Positions 45,861 to 58,570 of a DNA stretch of 64,000 nucleotides are shown here, in pieces; the first letter of the stretch is position 1; the number at the start of each line of letters is the position of its first letter. The stretch spans positions 976,393 to 1,040,392 of the forward strand of contig NMRA01000037.1 in the NCBI GenBank assembly GCA_002633005.1, given 5' to 3'. The notes below the pieces were generated by a model. It was not told the origin of the DNA and searched no databases. It worked only from the letters and a program-made list of their open reading frames with translations. The position numbers and the translations under genes are program-made. This DNA comes from Phoronis australis (Eukaryota > Phoronida > Phoronidae).

Positions 45861-45879
45861 GCAATAGTCTCTTACTAGG

Positions 45880-45955
45880 GTCCTGAATTTTGAGAACCGT
45901 AGTTTGATGTCTCTTATTCAGTGGAGAAAACTGGCTACCGATATGCAGGACCCCT
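45880..45955. mobile_element. Palindromic MITE, family P1, diverged copy 4
   Basis: It keeps AATTTTGAGAACC and TTATTCAGTGGAGAAAACTG but has lost most end pairing. It abuts the 48-bp repeat. Confidence 0.5.
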
Positions 45956-45979
45956 CCACATGACTATTATCACAATACC

Positions 45980-48400
45980 TATCTGGCTCGAGCCATTTCT
46001 ATTGTCGCCCATATCGTCAAGACTGGACAGATTTGCATATGAAATTGATGAATAGCACAGCGTCACATATTTCACAAAAAGCCAACAATGCCGCAATTGC
46101 CACATTATTCAATCAAACTCAAGTTAAAGAGCTGTTCAGTTAATAAATTGCAACGTTTCCGTCATTGCGAAGTAACATTAACAATAAAAATAAAGACGTT
46201 TTAGGATATTTTCACTGGCCACTTATCCGTATTTCTTCAGAATGAATGTGTTAGGAAATTTATTAGAAAACTCAAGAGAGTCAGTAATGATAAATTATCA
46301 AAATTCTCTTAAGAGAATGGATTGGTAGGGTTACTAAAGAAAGTACGTGCGATCATGTTCGTAGACAATTGAAAAGACACAATGAACGTGCTCGTCGAAG
46401 CATGATTGTGTGAAGGTCTGGGTATTGGCAATGTTGGACAAAAATAAGTGTCGAAAATGACCCATTTTCAGTTTACAAGAGCTTTTCATATTGTTCTAAA
46501 TGCTCACAATTTCAGTCAAAATATTATCTGTTGGCTAATATGATAAAGAGCCTAAAATGATGAAGCAAGTATTCCATATGCTATTTACGTTAATGAAAAA
46601 ACAACAGCAAACTTTTCCGTCATTTTGTTACCGAATTCAGTAAGATTCTACTGCGCATTTCAAAATAAATCTGAGCTCAGATAACGGCACAGAAAATCAA
46701 ATGTAAACACGATGTACGTGAAACTGATGACAAGTAATTATGAAACTTAATTTAAGTGTGAAAATCAGTTCTTCGTAAATACTTAAATTATGAATAACAA
46801 TACATTTGAACATTAAATTTTTTGCTGTGTTTTAGGAAATAAAGAAGTATATTTACGGTGAAACGCAGAACACGTGTTTTTTAAACGGCTATGCACCCGC
46901 TCTTCACCCAAGAAGCGAACTTTAATTTGCACGCTTACCGCTAAAAATTTGGTCTCGGCTTTTTCATTACTCGGAAGAGAAGCGAGTCCAGGGTTTTCAA
47001 ACGACTTACGGTTATTATTCCGCTGCACATAAAATGACCCGTCGTGGCATAACAACTTGCTGAGCCTGGTTAAAGTTCAATAGCTGTCTCTCGACGAGAA
47101 AAATTTAGCCAAAATCACGTGCTCTCATTGAAAATACACGGCAATATCTCGCGAAGTCTTGCTTTTTAGCGAGGCCTTTTAGCGATGCCTAGTGTTATTG
47201 GTCCCGAGCAGGTAACGACCTGACAGTTCGTTTGAAGCCTAGTCACCTCCAATTTCATATCGGAAAGTGGTCTAAACAAGATTTTGTTTTTTTTTTCTGA
47301 TGAAATTCAGGCTCATAGCATGGACACCAATTGAGAATCGAACTTTGTTCAGCAGCCAATCATAGATTGTAATCGATAGTCGGCTCGATTGACTGACTAT
47401 TGATAATGGGAGGTGATGCGTTTGTTAACTTATATCAGGTGGGCATTACCATGCAATGCCTCCCTGCTTATGTACATTTGTAGAGTTAAATAAAAACAAA
47501 CATTGCACATGTAAATTTATACCGTGCAGTACCTGAGCTATTTTCCTTGTAACAAAACGCCACTCTCTGGTGTACGTCAATGAAAATCTTCTGAAACGTT
47601 TTGAAATATTTGCAGGATGTAGGCGTCTCATGAAATGGCGATCAACTTACGAAACGTGGATATCACGATCCAGTGAGTGGAAAACGATGTCCAACAACTG
47701 TCGTCAGAAACTGACTTACTTGTTCGGGAATAAGTGTGTAAACCTCTTGGATAATGACATTGATTCACTTACACCAGAAGTCTTATTAAATTCAATATGA
47801 TCCAAGCTGTCACCTCAAGGTAATGCGTCAATGAAAATGACATCAAACGTGTTCTTTCTGTCAAAAACAAGTTTTAGGGCACCGTTGTAAAATTAGTCTA
47901 GTTGTTGTCTACTCGGATATTAAGAAATGTTCATCGGGCTTCGGATAAAGAGGCATATCATTATTTTTTTCTGACCAAGCTTATTACAGTTTCACTTCAC
48001 ATCGTGATCTCAAGTTTTCTAGATTATCAGTTCGCTACTACACACAGAACCTGAATGATGAAATTTTTACCAAAAACATTCACATCACAGGAGACAATAA
48101 TAATAATAATAAATTTTATTAGAATCACACAAGTACAGAAAAATATAATAATACAAGACAAGTGCAAGATATGGATAACATAAAAAGTCGCTTATTATTC
48201 TAATTTAAATATCATAAAAATCAAAGGAAAAAGGAGGGGTCCAGAGCATCCCCCGCCTATGTAAAGGTTCAAATACGTTTAAAGTAAGAGCATACCAACT
48301 GGTCCAAATTGTCATGGCGGAGAAAACTGTACACAGTTGTATACACGTATAAATTCTAAACAAAGTAAATGATATACCAAGTAAAACAGTGTGACAGCTA
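45980..48400. other. No recognisable gene
   Basis: AT-rich sequence. Open frames at 46813-47055 (minus) and 47570-47800 (plus) have no known motif and lack a supported gene context. Confidence 0.4.
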
Positions 48401-48424
48401 TCGGCGCCACATTATTAGACCGGA

Positions 48425-48815
48425 GTCCGGTGTCTAATCTTTGTAGTCGAAATCGAAATCCTTTTTGAAGTTTTTTCGGTCTACTTTACAACAGACAAGT
48501 GTTTGTAATTCTCTTCTCGAGTATGTTATGGTTTACATGGATGATTATCTAATCCTGGTTTACACTTGATGACTCCAGCGTTAGAGGACTAATTTGAAAT
48601 TTCGAGTTTTTGCTCGAAATCTAGAGCTTTTATTCGAACTTGAATGTCGAGGTCATCGAGTGCGAACTTGGACTAGAAATCCGTTTGCGTAAACCATAAT
48701 TTACCCGAGCATAGAATAATAAACACTTGTCTTGAGTTCGTATTCAAAGCAAGAGGGGAAATGTTTAATATAATTTTGAGCTCCATTTCGAGTACCAAGA
48801 GTTGACCCCAGGCCC
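48425..48815. mobile_element. MITE with long inverted repeats, family P2, copy 2
   Basis: GTCTAATCTTTGTAGTCGAA begins it and TTTCGAGTACCAAGAGTTGA ends it. CGAGCATAGAATAATA and TTGAGTTCG are shared with the copy at 34308. Confidence 0.6.
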
Positions 48816-50555
48816 TAGTCTAAACTTCTGTATTTTTTGATTCCACAGTCTTGTGGTCGGCCCACTCTTAAAAGGATACCAAACCCGGTTTTGGCTCATA
48901 AACAGGTACTAAAACAGTTTTCCGATACAGCTCTCTGAAAAAAATAAGGCTCTGTAACTCTCGACGACCTTCAAAAGATTGGAGGAAAATTTGAAAACTC
49001 CTTTCTAAGTCTGCTAAATGGGCAAGCGTGACCAGCGCTCTTAGCGAATTCATTTAATTACATGGGAACTGCGGGAAAAATCACCCACTAAGGACCGCAA
49101 TATCCAATTTGTGTCTGTGTCATTGGGAGTATTAGTTTTTAGTTGATTCCTGCCTTTACCTTTCAAGATTGACACCAATGATGCATTAGCAGGTGACAGA
49201 ATGAGGAATGGATGAAATCACCAAAAGAGGGTTTAGTATTCTTTTAATCTTTTGCAATCTCATTCATAGATACACGGAACACTGTTCCGACGGACTAAGT
49301 TATTGTAATTTTATATCACTATTAGAGTCCAATTTCCATCAATACTGTTGCAAAATAATGTTCTTCCTCATACTCTGACAAGTTAGGCAAAATTTCCAGA
49401 ATATTTCTCCCCTATGCGACTTAGGAACTCATCAAACCCGCCTTCATCTATTTTTGGGTTGCACTGTCAATAGTCATTTGCGTGATCTGTTGTTCCGGAC
49501 CCAAGAGGCTGTCGACGGTATCAAAGGCAAAATTAATAACATTTCACGGCAAATTGATAAATTAAACTTTTTTTTTTAATATTTCGTTTTCATGATTTGC
49601 CGATTGACGTCAATCAATTACTCTTTAGTAAGTTGCCAACTTTCTCCATAGCAGTTTATCAAAGTAAATTGTAACTGCTAGTCATATCAATCTGTCATCA
49701 TGAATAATACCGGATTTGTTTTCGACATTTTTGTTTAGTAACTTACTGCAAACTACCTTTGTATTTCTTGCTAAGCGTGTATATGTATGAATGAATATAT
49801 TATTGTTGTTTTGTGAATTTTTTTCTTTGAAAGGGACTTCAGCGCAGTGCATAACATGATGTAGCTTGAACATTTGTCGTTATGACCTTGAAAATGACGT
49901 CAAGGTCGCCAAGTCCGACAAGACGCCTGGGAAGATGTACCACCTGAACCTCGGTATTAAACTGAACGAAATACAAGGCTTCCTTATTGAGACGACATTT
50001 TTAATTTGAATACGAATTTGAACCTTCAAAATCGACTCTTGTATGGACACGCCCCACCTATAGCTGGGCAGATAGTGGAAAAATCATGCATTTGATGATA
50101 CAAGCACCAAAATTGGCATGGTGACATCCTAAGGTATACTCAACAGATCTACCCGACTAGCCACCTAAAAATTCAAAATGGCCGCCATTTTTCAAAATGG
50201 CCGCCATTTGATGCTTGTGAGTAATGCTTTTCCTCATAAATCTGTCTCTGCCCAACCGATTTTCATGAACTTGTTGTCAAATTGTATGTTTTTGGATATG
50301 CTGAATTCATTTTTGATATTTTCAGAAGCATTTTAACACAATGTGGGCAACTACTGGTAAAATAAACAAAAAATTACCACATCAAAATGCATTTTATTAA
50401 CGAGAAACGGAACTGTGCTCTTGAACATCAAATACAAAATAAATGGACGGAATCATAAATCACAAACATAGTCGAACATGAACATCACATTAATGCTAAA
50501 ATAATATGTTGTTCAGAACCTATTGTCTATTATATATTCCCTTTACACAACGACG

Positions 50556-51020
50556 TTACTGGTCACATACACAGCTACACAGTGCGTTACAAGAAAGTCC
50601 TGCTCGGAAACATTTGCACCTCCGAGTGCAGCCTTTCTTACTGCAGCATTTGGCCAATTCCTGGCAGCATGCAGCTATTGGTGGACGGGTTGTCCAGTGT
50701 ATTTTCCATGACTCATCACATTGAATCCAACCCCAGTCAGCAGGAGTGCTGGTTTGTGGGTTCAAGACAGTCGCCTGGCTCCAGATGATCCCACTTTGGT
50801 AGGCAGCACGGCATCTCTGGTTGGTGGGATAGCATCATAAGTCCTCTGCTTGCAGGCAAAGAGATCCAACCTTGCCTTGTTGACCCCACTATCTGTACTG
50901 GATCTGTCATACATTAGGACAACGAAGTTCTCCAGATTCTGCAGGTCATCGTCTGAAATTTCTCTCGAACAGTAGCTGAGTTTCTTGAAGGTTTCAGTAA
51001 CGTCATTACATACATTTTAT
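50556..51020 (-). pseudogene. TE-associated protein with C-terminal CXC (tesmin/TSO1-like) motif, broken
   Basis: An upstream frame reads VTETFKKLS, ISDDDLQNLENFVVLMYDRS, SGVNKARLDLFACK, then a frameshift near 50770 passes to PADWGWIQ, WTTRPP and the cysteine tail CCSKKGCTRRCKCFRAGLSC-NALCSC ending at 50556. The order of a FVVLMYDR segment, WGW, WT.LP and a CxC tail matches proteins found in many copies in invertebrate genomes, probably carried by transposons. The frameshift and a stop make this a relic. Its upstream part was not recovered. Confidence 0.65.
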
Positions 51021-51094
51021 GTCAGCCCTGCAGATGTTTTATTTTGCCACAAAAACCTGAAACCACATCACAACCTGNTATGCCTTGGTGCACA

Positions 51095-51475
51095 AATGTG
51101 AACAAAATCTAAAGCTCCCGTCTTGAGATGTCGCGCCAACAACATTCCCCCAAATAAAAACTCGATTTTCTCGCTGTGATGTCAAGGTCACTAAGACCGA
51201 CTGGCACCTCGGTACAAAATTTGAACAAAATCTAAAGCTCCCTTCTTGAGCTATTGTACCAACGGCATTTCATTTTCCGAAGTCAAAATTTGATTTTCTC
51301 AGTGCATTGAGATTGCAAGTTAGGCCGAGGTTGCCGAAAACTGATGCCTGGAGATGCTCCACCTAAACTCGATACAAAAACGAGCATAATTTAACTCTTC
51401 ATTTTTAAGATTTTGCGCCAACAACATTTTCACTATTCAAAAGTTGAATTTCCAAGGTCAATAAAATTGACTTAC
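51095..51475. repeat. Diverged tandem units of about 120-155 bp
   Basis: Three units share GAACAAAATCTAAAGCTCCC, CTTGAG, GCGCCAACAACATT and GATTTTCTC. A related stretch with GTCAAGGTCGCCAAG lies at about 49885-50030. Confidence 0.55.
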
Positions 51476-52240
51476 GTTAAGGTAATTGGAATGCGGTTTG
51501 CCATAATATCATATTTTTGTAACAAGTCATTCTGAAGTTCAAGAAACCGTGCTATTTCAGTAGTGCCACTGTACGTTTGGTAAGAATTGAATTCAGTTTC
51601 GAAAGCGATAAGGAAAAAGTCGATGCAAAATTTGTAAAAAAGTGCTTTGCGAGTATTAGATATTTTTAATATTCCCTAAAGATATATTTACAAGGTTAAG
51701 CGTCTATCAACCCCCTTTCCGTAAAAAAGCTAACTTTTGATTTTGGACTCGTTCAGTTATAAATCTGTACGAAATCCTTCTCTTAAAGGTATGTAGTACC
51801 TTATTGAACAGTCGTTTCATTTAGCCAAATATCCACACAACTATATAACTTTGTGTGAGTATATATCTTCTGAAAGTAGGAGTTCTGTAGAATTGAATTC
51901 CTGACTTCATACAATCACTTTGTTCTCGTGACCATGTCTTTTCAGTAACATGTAGCACAAAGAAAAGTGCATAGTAGCCAAACAACGACAGCAATAACTT
52001 GACCAAATTTTGTTGGATATAAATGTCTAGGATAAAATCTGAAAGAAGTGTCAGTTGTCTAAATCGTCACTTCGTTTTCGCTTTATGCAACTTGATTTTT
52101 TCATAAAAACCATAAAAGTCCTATTTTTGTTAGTCTCTCATGCAAAGAAGAACATTTTATTAACAATTTCAGTTCCATATGAACCCAGTCAGCCATTTCT
52201 GAGATATCATGTACGAAGGTAGCCTAACTTGGCCATTTTT

Positions 52241-52355
52241 CTAGGATTCCTGGGATTAGCAAGAACCGGCAGTTCATTACAAAAATTGCTTAGGTCAAGC
52301 TTGGTAAGTTGGCTTGTCACGACGAGTCATTTATACGCCGAGCAAGATCTCAAGC
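52241..52355. repeat. Dispersed repeat R2, copy 2
   Basis: AGAACCGGCAGTTCATTAC ... AAGTTGGCTTGTCACGACG ... TCATTTATACGCCG parallels 33194-33300. Confidence 0.55.
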
Positions 52356-52359
52356 ACTA

Positions 52360-54320
52360 TACTACCGAGCAGCGACATTATGGTAGGTGTAAGATCACGC
52401 ATGCGCCTTCTTCGATCTTTGTTTTTGTAGTTTTAACTACAATAATAAATTAAATTTAATAAATTTTGTATGCCTCACCGCAAAGGCTTCTGCGCCTGAT
52501 ATGAACTCATGCCGTATGAAACCCACATACTGTTACATGTGCAGCGTAAACGATTTAAGAACCCGATGCGCACTAAGCGTGAACTCTGGTATGATTTTCA
52601 TTTTGCGTGTTGTCCATAATACTCGCCATGTTTCATGTCATGTAAGTTGACCGGACATGTGTTATCGACATTTTTGACGAAAGGGTGACGTATGCTTTCT
52701 ACTGTAAAATCACCTTGTTGTCTGCCTTGCCAGAACTGTTTTCACGTAAATATGACTGTATCTGTTGATAACTCGGGCGATGTCTCCTCGGCAATCATCT
52801 CAAACCTCAAGGTCTTGTTAAACTCGGACCTGATCTCCGAGCACGTCAAAATATCTTTTAAACAAATCCAGACGAAAGTACCCTCTCGCAACGTCTACTG
52901 CAGAGTTATTCACTTTCCCCTGTTAGGGAATTTCCAGAAAAAATCACGAAATTCACGATTTTTGAAATACGCGCGAAGGGAAAAACCTGTAGTCACCACA
53001 GAGTTTCTAATTTCCCTCCAATTTATGATAAATGCCCGCATTCACTCATACTCACAGTCATTCGTCAAACATCTGACTAAAATGTATATTAACGGCAGAT
53101 TATGATGTGTAATTACACTTAGAATCTAAAGTCGACAGCTCAATAAAGCAAGCAATTTTTCAAAAACAATTCCAAGTGAATCTTAGAATATATTTGAATA
53201 CTACGATAACTAATTCTAGACGGTTAAGACTTGCATTAATTGTCTCTTAATCGGACTGGCTCCTGCTTGAAGTTCCATTGTTTTCTTTACATCAAAGGTC
53301 ACAGGTCACATTTTCCATTTAAAGTGGAACTTGCACGCTAATTTCTTATCTCTCTGATTGCTTGATCAAATTAGTTAGAAACACAACATATAGCGACGAT
53401 GTGAATGTGAAATACGTTGAAAATTTTCAAATGTTTTTAAGAGCGAGTTTTTTGTCGAAAATGATCCACCGTAAATCACGCAACCGTGTCCAGTAAGTGT
53501 CGTGACGCGGTGTTGGAGAATAACACTGCTCGATGCAGGCTATGTGAGCCTCCAAGAATAGATACGTCAATAGTGCAAAAGTCACCTATTTGCAGAATTT
53601 TTTTGTTTTCACATTTACAAGATGTCAATAAATATAACTGCACTTTGTTTAGCGCAGATGATGTTCAAATAGCATTGTCATTTAGTTACATAAAGCAGTC
53701 GTTGGGAGCATGCAAATACATATTTAAAGGAAAAGTGCTATGGCTGTGTCTTGCCATACCAAATTAGGAGATGTACTTTATTTACCTAGTGGGAGAAAAA
53801 TTGACGAAGTGGCGAGTAGTGGGCAGGTCGTTTTTTTGAAATTCTAAGCTATAAGAATAATTCTTTGAGATCAACAGAAATTCAAAATCTTTACCGGCAA
53901 ACCGTAAAATGCTCGTTGAGCTGGTTGAATTCTGTTTCAGGGACAGAGAACCACTTTGAATAATGCAATTTAGTCCGTTTTTAGCGTTCCAGGATTCTTT
54001 AAACCCTCTACCGCCTGGGTTTCGACTAGACAGAACCTCCGTCTGTTTCGCCTCTTTCTGCCCTGGCTGACAGACGCCTAGCATCCCTTTTACCATCTCT
54101 ATGTTCCCGTTTAATTTCGAGGACATTGACCGTAATAAAAATCAGTCTTCAATTTTGTTGACGGAATGAAGGCATTTTGATGGCGAGGGCATTTGTTTGA
54201 TTTAAAGACTCCAAGTACCTGCAAAGGTACTCATCCATAGCGCAATTTGCAAAAACCTTCCAGCGCGCCACCGCCTACGTTTTACGCGCATTTGTGATTT
54301 ATAGAAGCTCTCGAGTACTG
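52360..54320. other. No recognisable gene
   Basis: The longest frame (52692-53105, plus, 137 codons) has no recognised domain. It could be chance. Confidence 0.4.
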
Positions 54321-54329
54321 ATTATGATC

Positions 54330-57230
54330 CACAGGACGTTGACTTGTCTGATAAGATCATCAAGAAACTTGACTGCATTCTCGGTAAAACAAACAAAACA
54401 CTTGAACGATACAAATTTAATGTACGCAAGCAACAGACGGATGGGTCTACTGACATTCCTCTCGCTGAGTTAAAAAAAACTGCAAGTTTTGCGCGTATCT
54501 GGAGATCCAATTATTTCGTTATCAGTTCTAAGACTCGACACTGACATTAAAATTATGCACACACATTTTCAAGTCGCGCGAATCAACCGACACTCAAATG
54601 TTACAAATGTCAGGTGCTTCTGAAGTCAATAACATGACACATTCAAACAGCCAGAAACACCCTGGCACTTAGACACCTGTGGCAAGAATCACATTCTAAA
54701 AAAGTCGTAGTGCCTCGCTTTTGGTAAAACATGCAACGCTTGTCGTGGCCAAAACCATTTCAAAGGCTCAAAAGCTTACTCAATGACCCGCAGCGACACC
54801 TCTCGTAAGTAAAACAACCGAATCCATGCTGTTAAACATGAAAGCGACACAGTGAGAGATTTGATGGCGAACTAATCAACGTTGTCGATTCTCCAGCTAC
54901 AGATGACAATGCCCTTCGAAATGCTTAATAGAAGGAATGCCGGTCAAATTCCAAGTTGGCGATGGTGCAACTGTTTGTACTCAACCACTGAGCCTTTTTT
55001 CCCTCCTAAATGCAAGATGAGGCAGACCTCTATCACTCTACTATGTAGAACAAATCGATAATCCAACCAATTAAGAAGTAACTCTTTTAAGATGAAGAAC
55101 CCCTCATTTTGATGACTTCGTAAGCAATCTTAACACTGTTAATAGGGAAGACCAAAATGGGCCAGGCTACTATCAACTATCAGAAATTCAAGCGTGCAAC
55201 GCCGTCATAGATTAGGTTTAACCTCTGTAGCCTTCAAGAATGAGCTAGGAACGTTACTTTGGGCGAAGTTCGTGAGTCACACCCGTTGCATTTCACGTCT
55301 AGTACCTGTACCTGTATACGGGCGCTAACAGAGCTGTAGACCTGAAGCGTCTTGCTGTAATTGAACTGGACGAATCGGCTGAATAGGTCAACAACATGAA
55401 GCTCTCTGCTGAACGACCTCCGTACATTGATTCAAGACCTCTGAATACTGCACTTAAGCGTTAACTCTTTAAATTACCTGTCTTGAGTGATCTAGCCAAA
55501 GCTAAGGTATAATTCATTCTTCAAATGAGACCTTACCAACGGATACTGGATCATGATACCTTTGACACGCCAGGCAGCTCCGAGATTTCCAGAAAAATGT
55601 CTGCAAACTAGCAGCAAGTGCTCTGTAATGAATTTTCTGCGTGGCTGACGACATCCTTGTTAACGGAGTTGGCGACGACTCCCAGCAAGCTGGTGCTGAT
55701 CACTACCCTAAATAATTTTTCAGCCGTTGCAGTGAACTGAGCATCTGTCTTAATACGTCTACTTCGTCACTTCAGTCCCTTTCTTAAGGCACTTGCGCAC
55801 GTGTGAGGGACCAAGAACAGATCCGGACAAGTCCGTCACAGTTCAGGAACTCACTATACCTTGTAACATGGAAGACGTATCGAAGCTCTGCCACGACAGC
55901 CCGACATAACAGAACCCATTCGACAACTAACACCGCAGAAGGTTACACGGCATTGGACTCATGCTCAAGATGTAGAACTACAGGAAGTGAAACTGATCAT
56001 CTCTGCACCTGAAACCAAGCGCGAACACGTAATCCAGTGTGACGCATCAGACAAGGGACTCTAGGCTAGTCTACTGTAGAAAGGCAAACATGTTCAACTT
56101 TCACCACTGAAGATTTGAAGTGCCGTGTACGCCCTAAACAAGTTTTGGCAGTACACGGGTTAGACGACAAAATATCGCTCACTTACTACGAGCTGGTTGA
56201 CGCTGTTGCCAAGGAAGCTGTCCACAAGACACCTCGACACCTGCAATGCATATGAGCATTCTAGAGTATGAAATAGACATTGCTTGGAATCCATTGCAGA
56301 TATGCTGTCACGAGTCTACCCTACCTTCCCCATCACGTCAGTGATGGTTCACAGTTCTCACTCATCAGTACGGTTGGATGCTTATACTTCAGTACTAAGC
56401 GTCTCGAAATTAACCAAGATAAAAACTGAGAGTGACCAAGCTCGTCAGAAACTGAAGGAAGTGATACTCCACGGATAAACCACGTGACAAGAGCAATTTA
56501 CCCATTCAGCAACATCCATTCTTCTGTTTGCGAGATGAACCCAGTGTTCAGGATAGCATGCTTGTAAAAGGAGAACGTGTCATAATACCACTTTCTATTC
56601 GCCGAGTGGTGAAAATGTATCTACAATCGTCACATCTTGGGATTAAAAGCTTCTTACGACGTCCCAGGGAATGTCTATACTGGCTTGAAATGTCTGGGGA
56701 AATCAAAGTCTGAGTGAACAGTTGAAGCCAATCCACAAAAAGAAAATATCATGTCTTACAAACTCCCCGACCGATCGTGGATCAAAGTAGGGTGCGACTT
56801 GTCACTTTTAGCGACGAGTATGTCATGTTCTTGATTACTTCAGTAACTTCTGAGAAATTGAAAAGTTGGGCATACAAGCAACACCGCGACATGTCATCAA
56901 CAAACTCAGTGCTTTATTTGCTAGATTCAGACTTCCAAGAGCCGTCGTGAGTGGCGGTGTACCACAGTGTGTCTCAGGTGAATTTCGCACATGCGCCACC
57001 AAATGAGACATCGACCAAATATTCACCATTCCACACCATAGCCATTCCAACTGCGCAGCCGAATCATCTGTCAAGGCAGCGAAGTCCGTACTATGCAGAA
57101 AGCGTGCAATTGATAGTAGTAGTGATCCTTTCATCGCTACCTTGGAACTTTGCAATACATCGAAGCAGGCGTGAAGTGGTCTTAATCAAAAGTTACATTT
57201 GGACTGCCACTAAGCTGCTTTAAACACTAC
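54330..57230 (+). pseudogene. Decayed Gypsy (Metaviridae-type) retrotransposon, gag-pol remnant
   Basis: Pieces appear in the correct order with many frameshifts and stops. Near 54410 is a gag segment (ERYKFNVRKQQ..G), from 55430 RT fragments, and at 55641 the catalytic box VADDILV. Near 56030 is an RNase H segment (QCDASDKGL then a stop), at 56296 ADMLSR, and at 56528-56713 the integrase zinc region (SVQDSMLVKGERV, SSHLGIKSFLRRPRECLYW). From 56778 follow fragments of the integrase core. No LTRs were identified. The element is long dead. Confidence 0.8.
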
Positions 57231-57267
57231 AAAATATGATTTTGAAAGTTTTAAATCCGTAATTCAA

Positions 57268-57580
57268 ACTAAGACCGCAGACCACCGCAACCAATGCGTT
57301 TTGCAATTAGGCGGTTTTAATTGTTCTTTGACGTCTCTCCCAGACAACCACTGTCTCACTCAGCAACTGCCATGGACTATAGAAAAGGTGGATGCTTCCA
57401 CATTTTCCAAAAGGAACTAGATAAATTTCCCAAGAATTAACTAAAACCGCAGACCACCGCAACACCTGACCAGCAATTCGTTTTTCAAATTAGGCGGTTT
57501 TAGTTGTTCTGTGACATCTCTTCCTGGCAACCACTATCTCATTCAATCACTGTCTTGGGCGGTAGAAAAGGAACTATAGA
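57268..57580. repeat. Two tandem units of about 171 bp with inverted-repeat words
   Basis: Each unit begins AACTAARACCGCAGACCACC and soon has the inverse GGCGGTTTTARTT; both go on to CTCTYCC..GACAACCACT-like words and GTAGAAAAGG. Confidence 0.65.
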
Positions 57581-57929
57581 CCCTATTCACGCCGACAGGA
57601 GGCGCGTTCCAAAACGAGGCTCGCTACGATAGCTCTGGTGGCTTATCCCCTTATCCACGTTGCTCGAACAGCTAGAAAAAATACGGACACTCAACTGTCT
57701 GTTTTACAATCCCTAAGGACGTTGGGATTCGGAAGCGTTGGGTCCTTGCCATACGCCGCGACGAAGGAAAATATGTCTGTGTAAAATATATAACTGTTTT
57801 CGGACCATAATTTGTCGCATCTAGGATGCCGCCATACTGCAACGAGGACCGGGGAATCTTCGGCCAGCCAGGCTGTGTTTTCATGATTATGGGTTGAAGC
57901 GCGATGCATTTTTCTTTCTCAATCTATCA

Positions 57930-58570
57930 ATTTTGGGGCCAAATATCGGTCCAATTCCCCTCTCAAAAATATTAAAAAGTCAAGCAAAATTCCCGGCCCC
58001 ACGAGGCCTAAAAATTCCCTTAGTGATTGAAAATTTCTCTCCAACGGATCAAATCACCTGTGACCACAGAGGTGACAATTTGATAAAGTACAAAATCATA
58101 GGCGGATTTAGAGGGGGGAGGGAAGGGGCCTGCCCCCCCCCCACCCCCTTGACTGCCGCAAGCAAAATAAACCAGCAAAACGTGATTCGGGAGGAAATAC
58201 TGCGTTCGAGCTAGTAGGACCGCGGTAGCGAAGGACGAGGGAGGAAAACACGTTCCGTTTTGTTTTTAGTCCAACGACAGATTTCCTGAGCAGAAGGTAT
58301 ACATCCTCGGCGCCCGCAACTTCCGGGCCGCCTGCGTACATACAATCGCACTTTGCCCGCTTCTCCGAGGATGTCCGGCCCCCCTCATGGTATAGCCACT
58401 GAAAATGCTACTTGAGACAGAGCTATGAGAGCTTGCAACAGGGCGGGGTGCTGTTGATGGTGATCGGGAGGTCAGTAGATTTTTCACTGACCCGTCACTC
58501 GGCGAAACGTTCCCTTCTCAGAAGGCCGCACTGGCACCTTTCCCCTCTCCGGGATATGAACGAGGCCTCT
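57930..58570. repeat. Dispersed repeat R1, copy 2, interrupted
   Basis: The outer parts match 9585-9885. Between TGACAATTTGATAAAGTACA and GAAAATGCTACTTGAGACAG lies an unrelated insert from about 58098 to 58400. Confidence 0.65.
58098..58400. mobile_element. GGCGGATTTAGAGG element inserted in R1
   Basis: The insert begins GGCGGATTTAGAGGGGGGAG and ends CATGGTATAGCCACTG, an imperfect inverted pair with G and C runs near the ends. A second relative with GATCCAGGACTTTGAGTTGG and GGAAATCCGCCACTG lies at about 58605-58762. Confidence 0.55.

Noticed and set aside
51475-52038. Two minus-strand open segments with plausible acceptors (51475-51670 and 51821-52038)
   Set aside because: They read protein-like but no family was recognised, the second segment ends in a stop without a donor before it, and lengths are within chance for AT-rich DNA.
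52692-53105. 137-codon plus-strand frame
   Set aside because: No recognised domain or neighbour; kept only as unexplained sequence.
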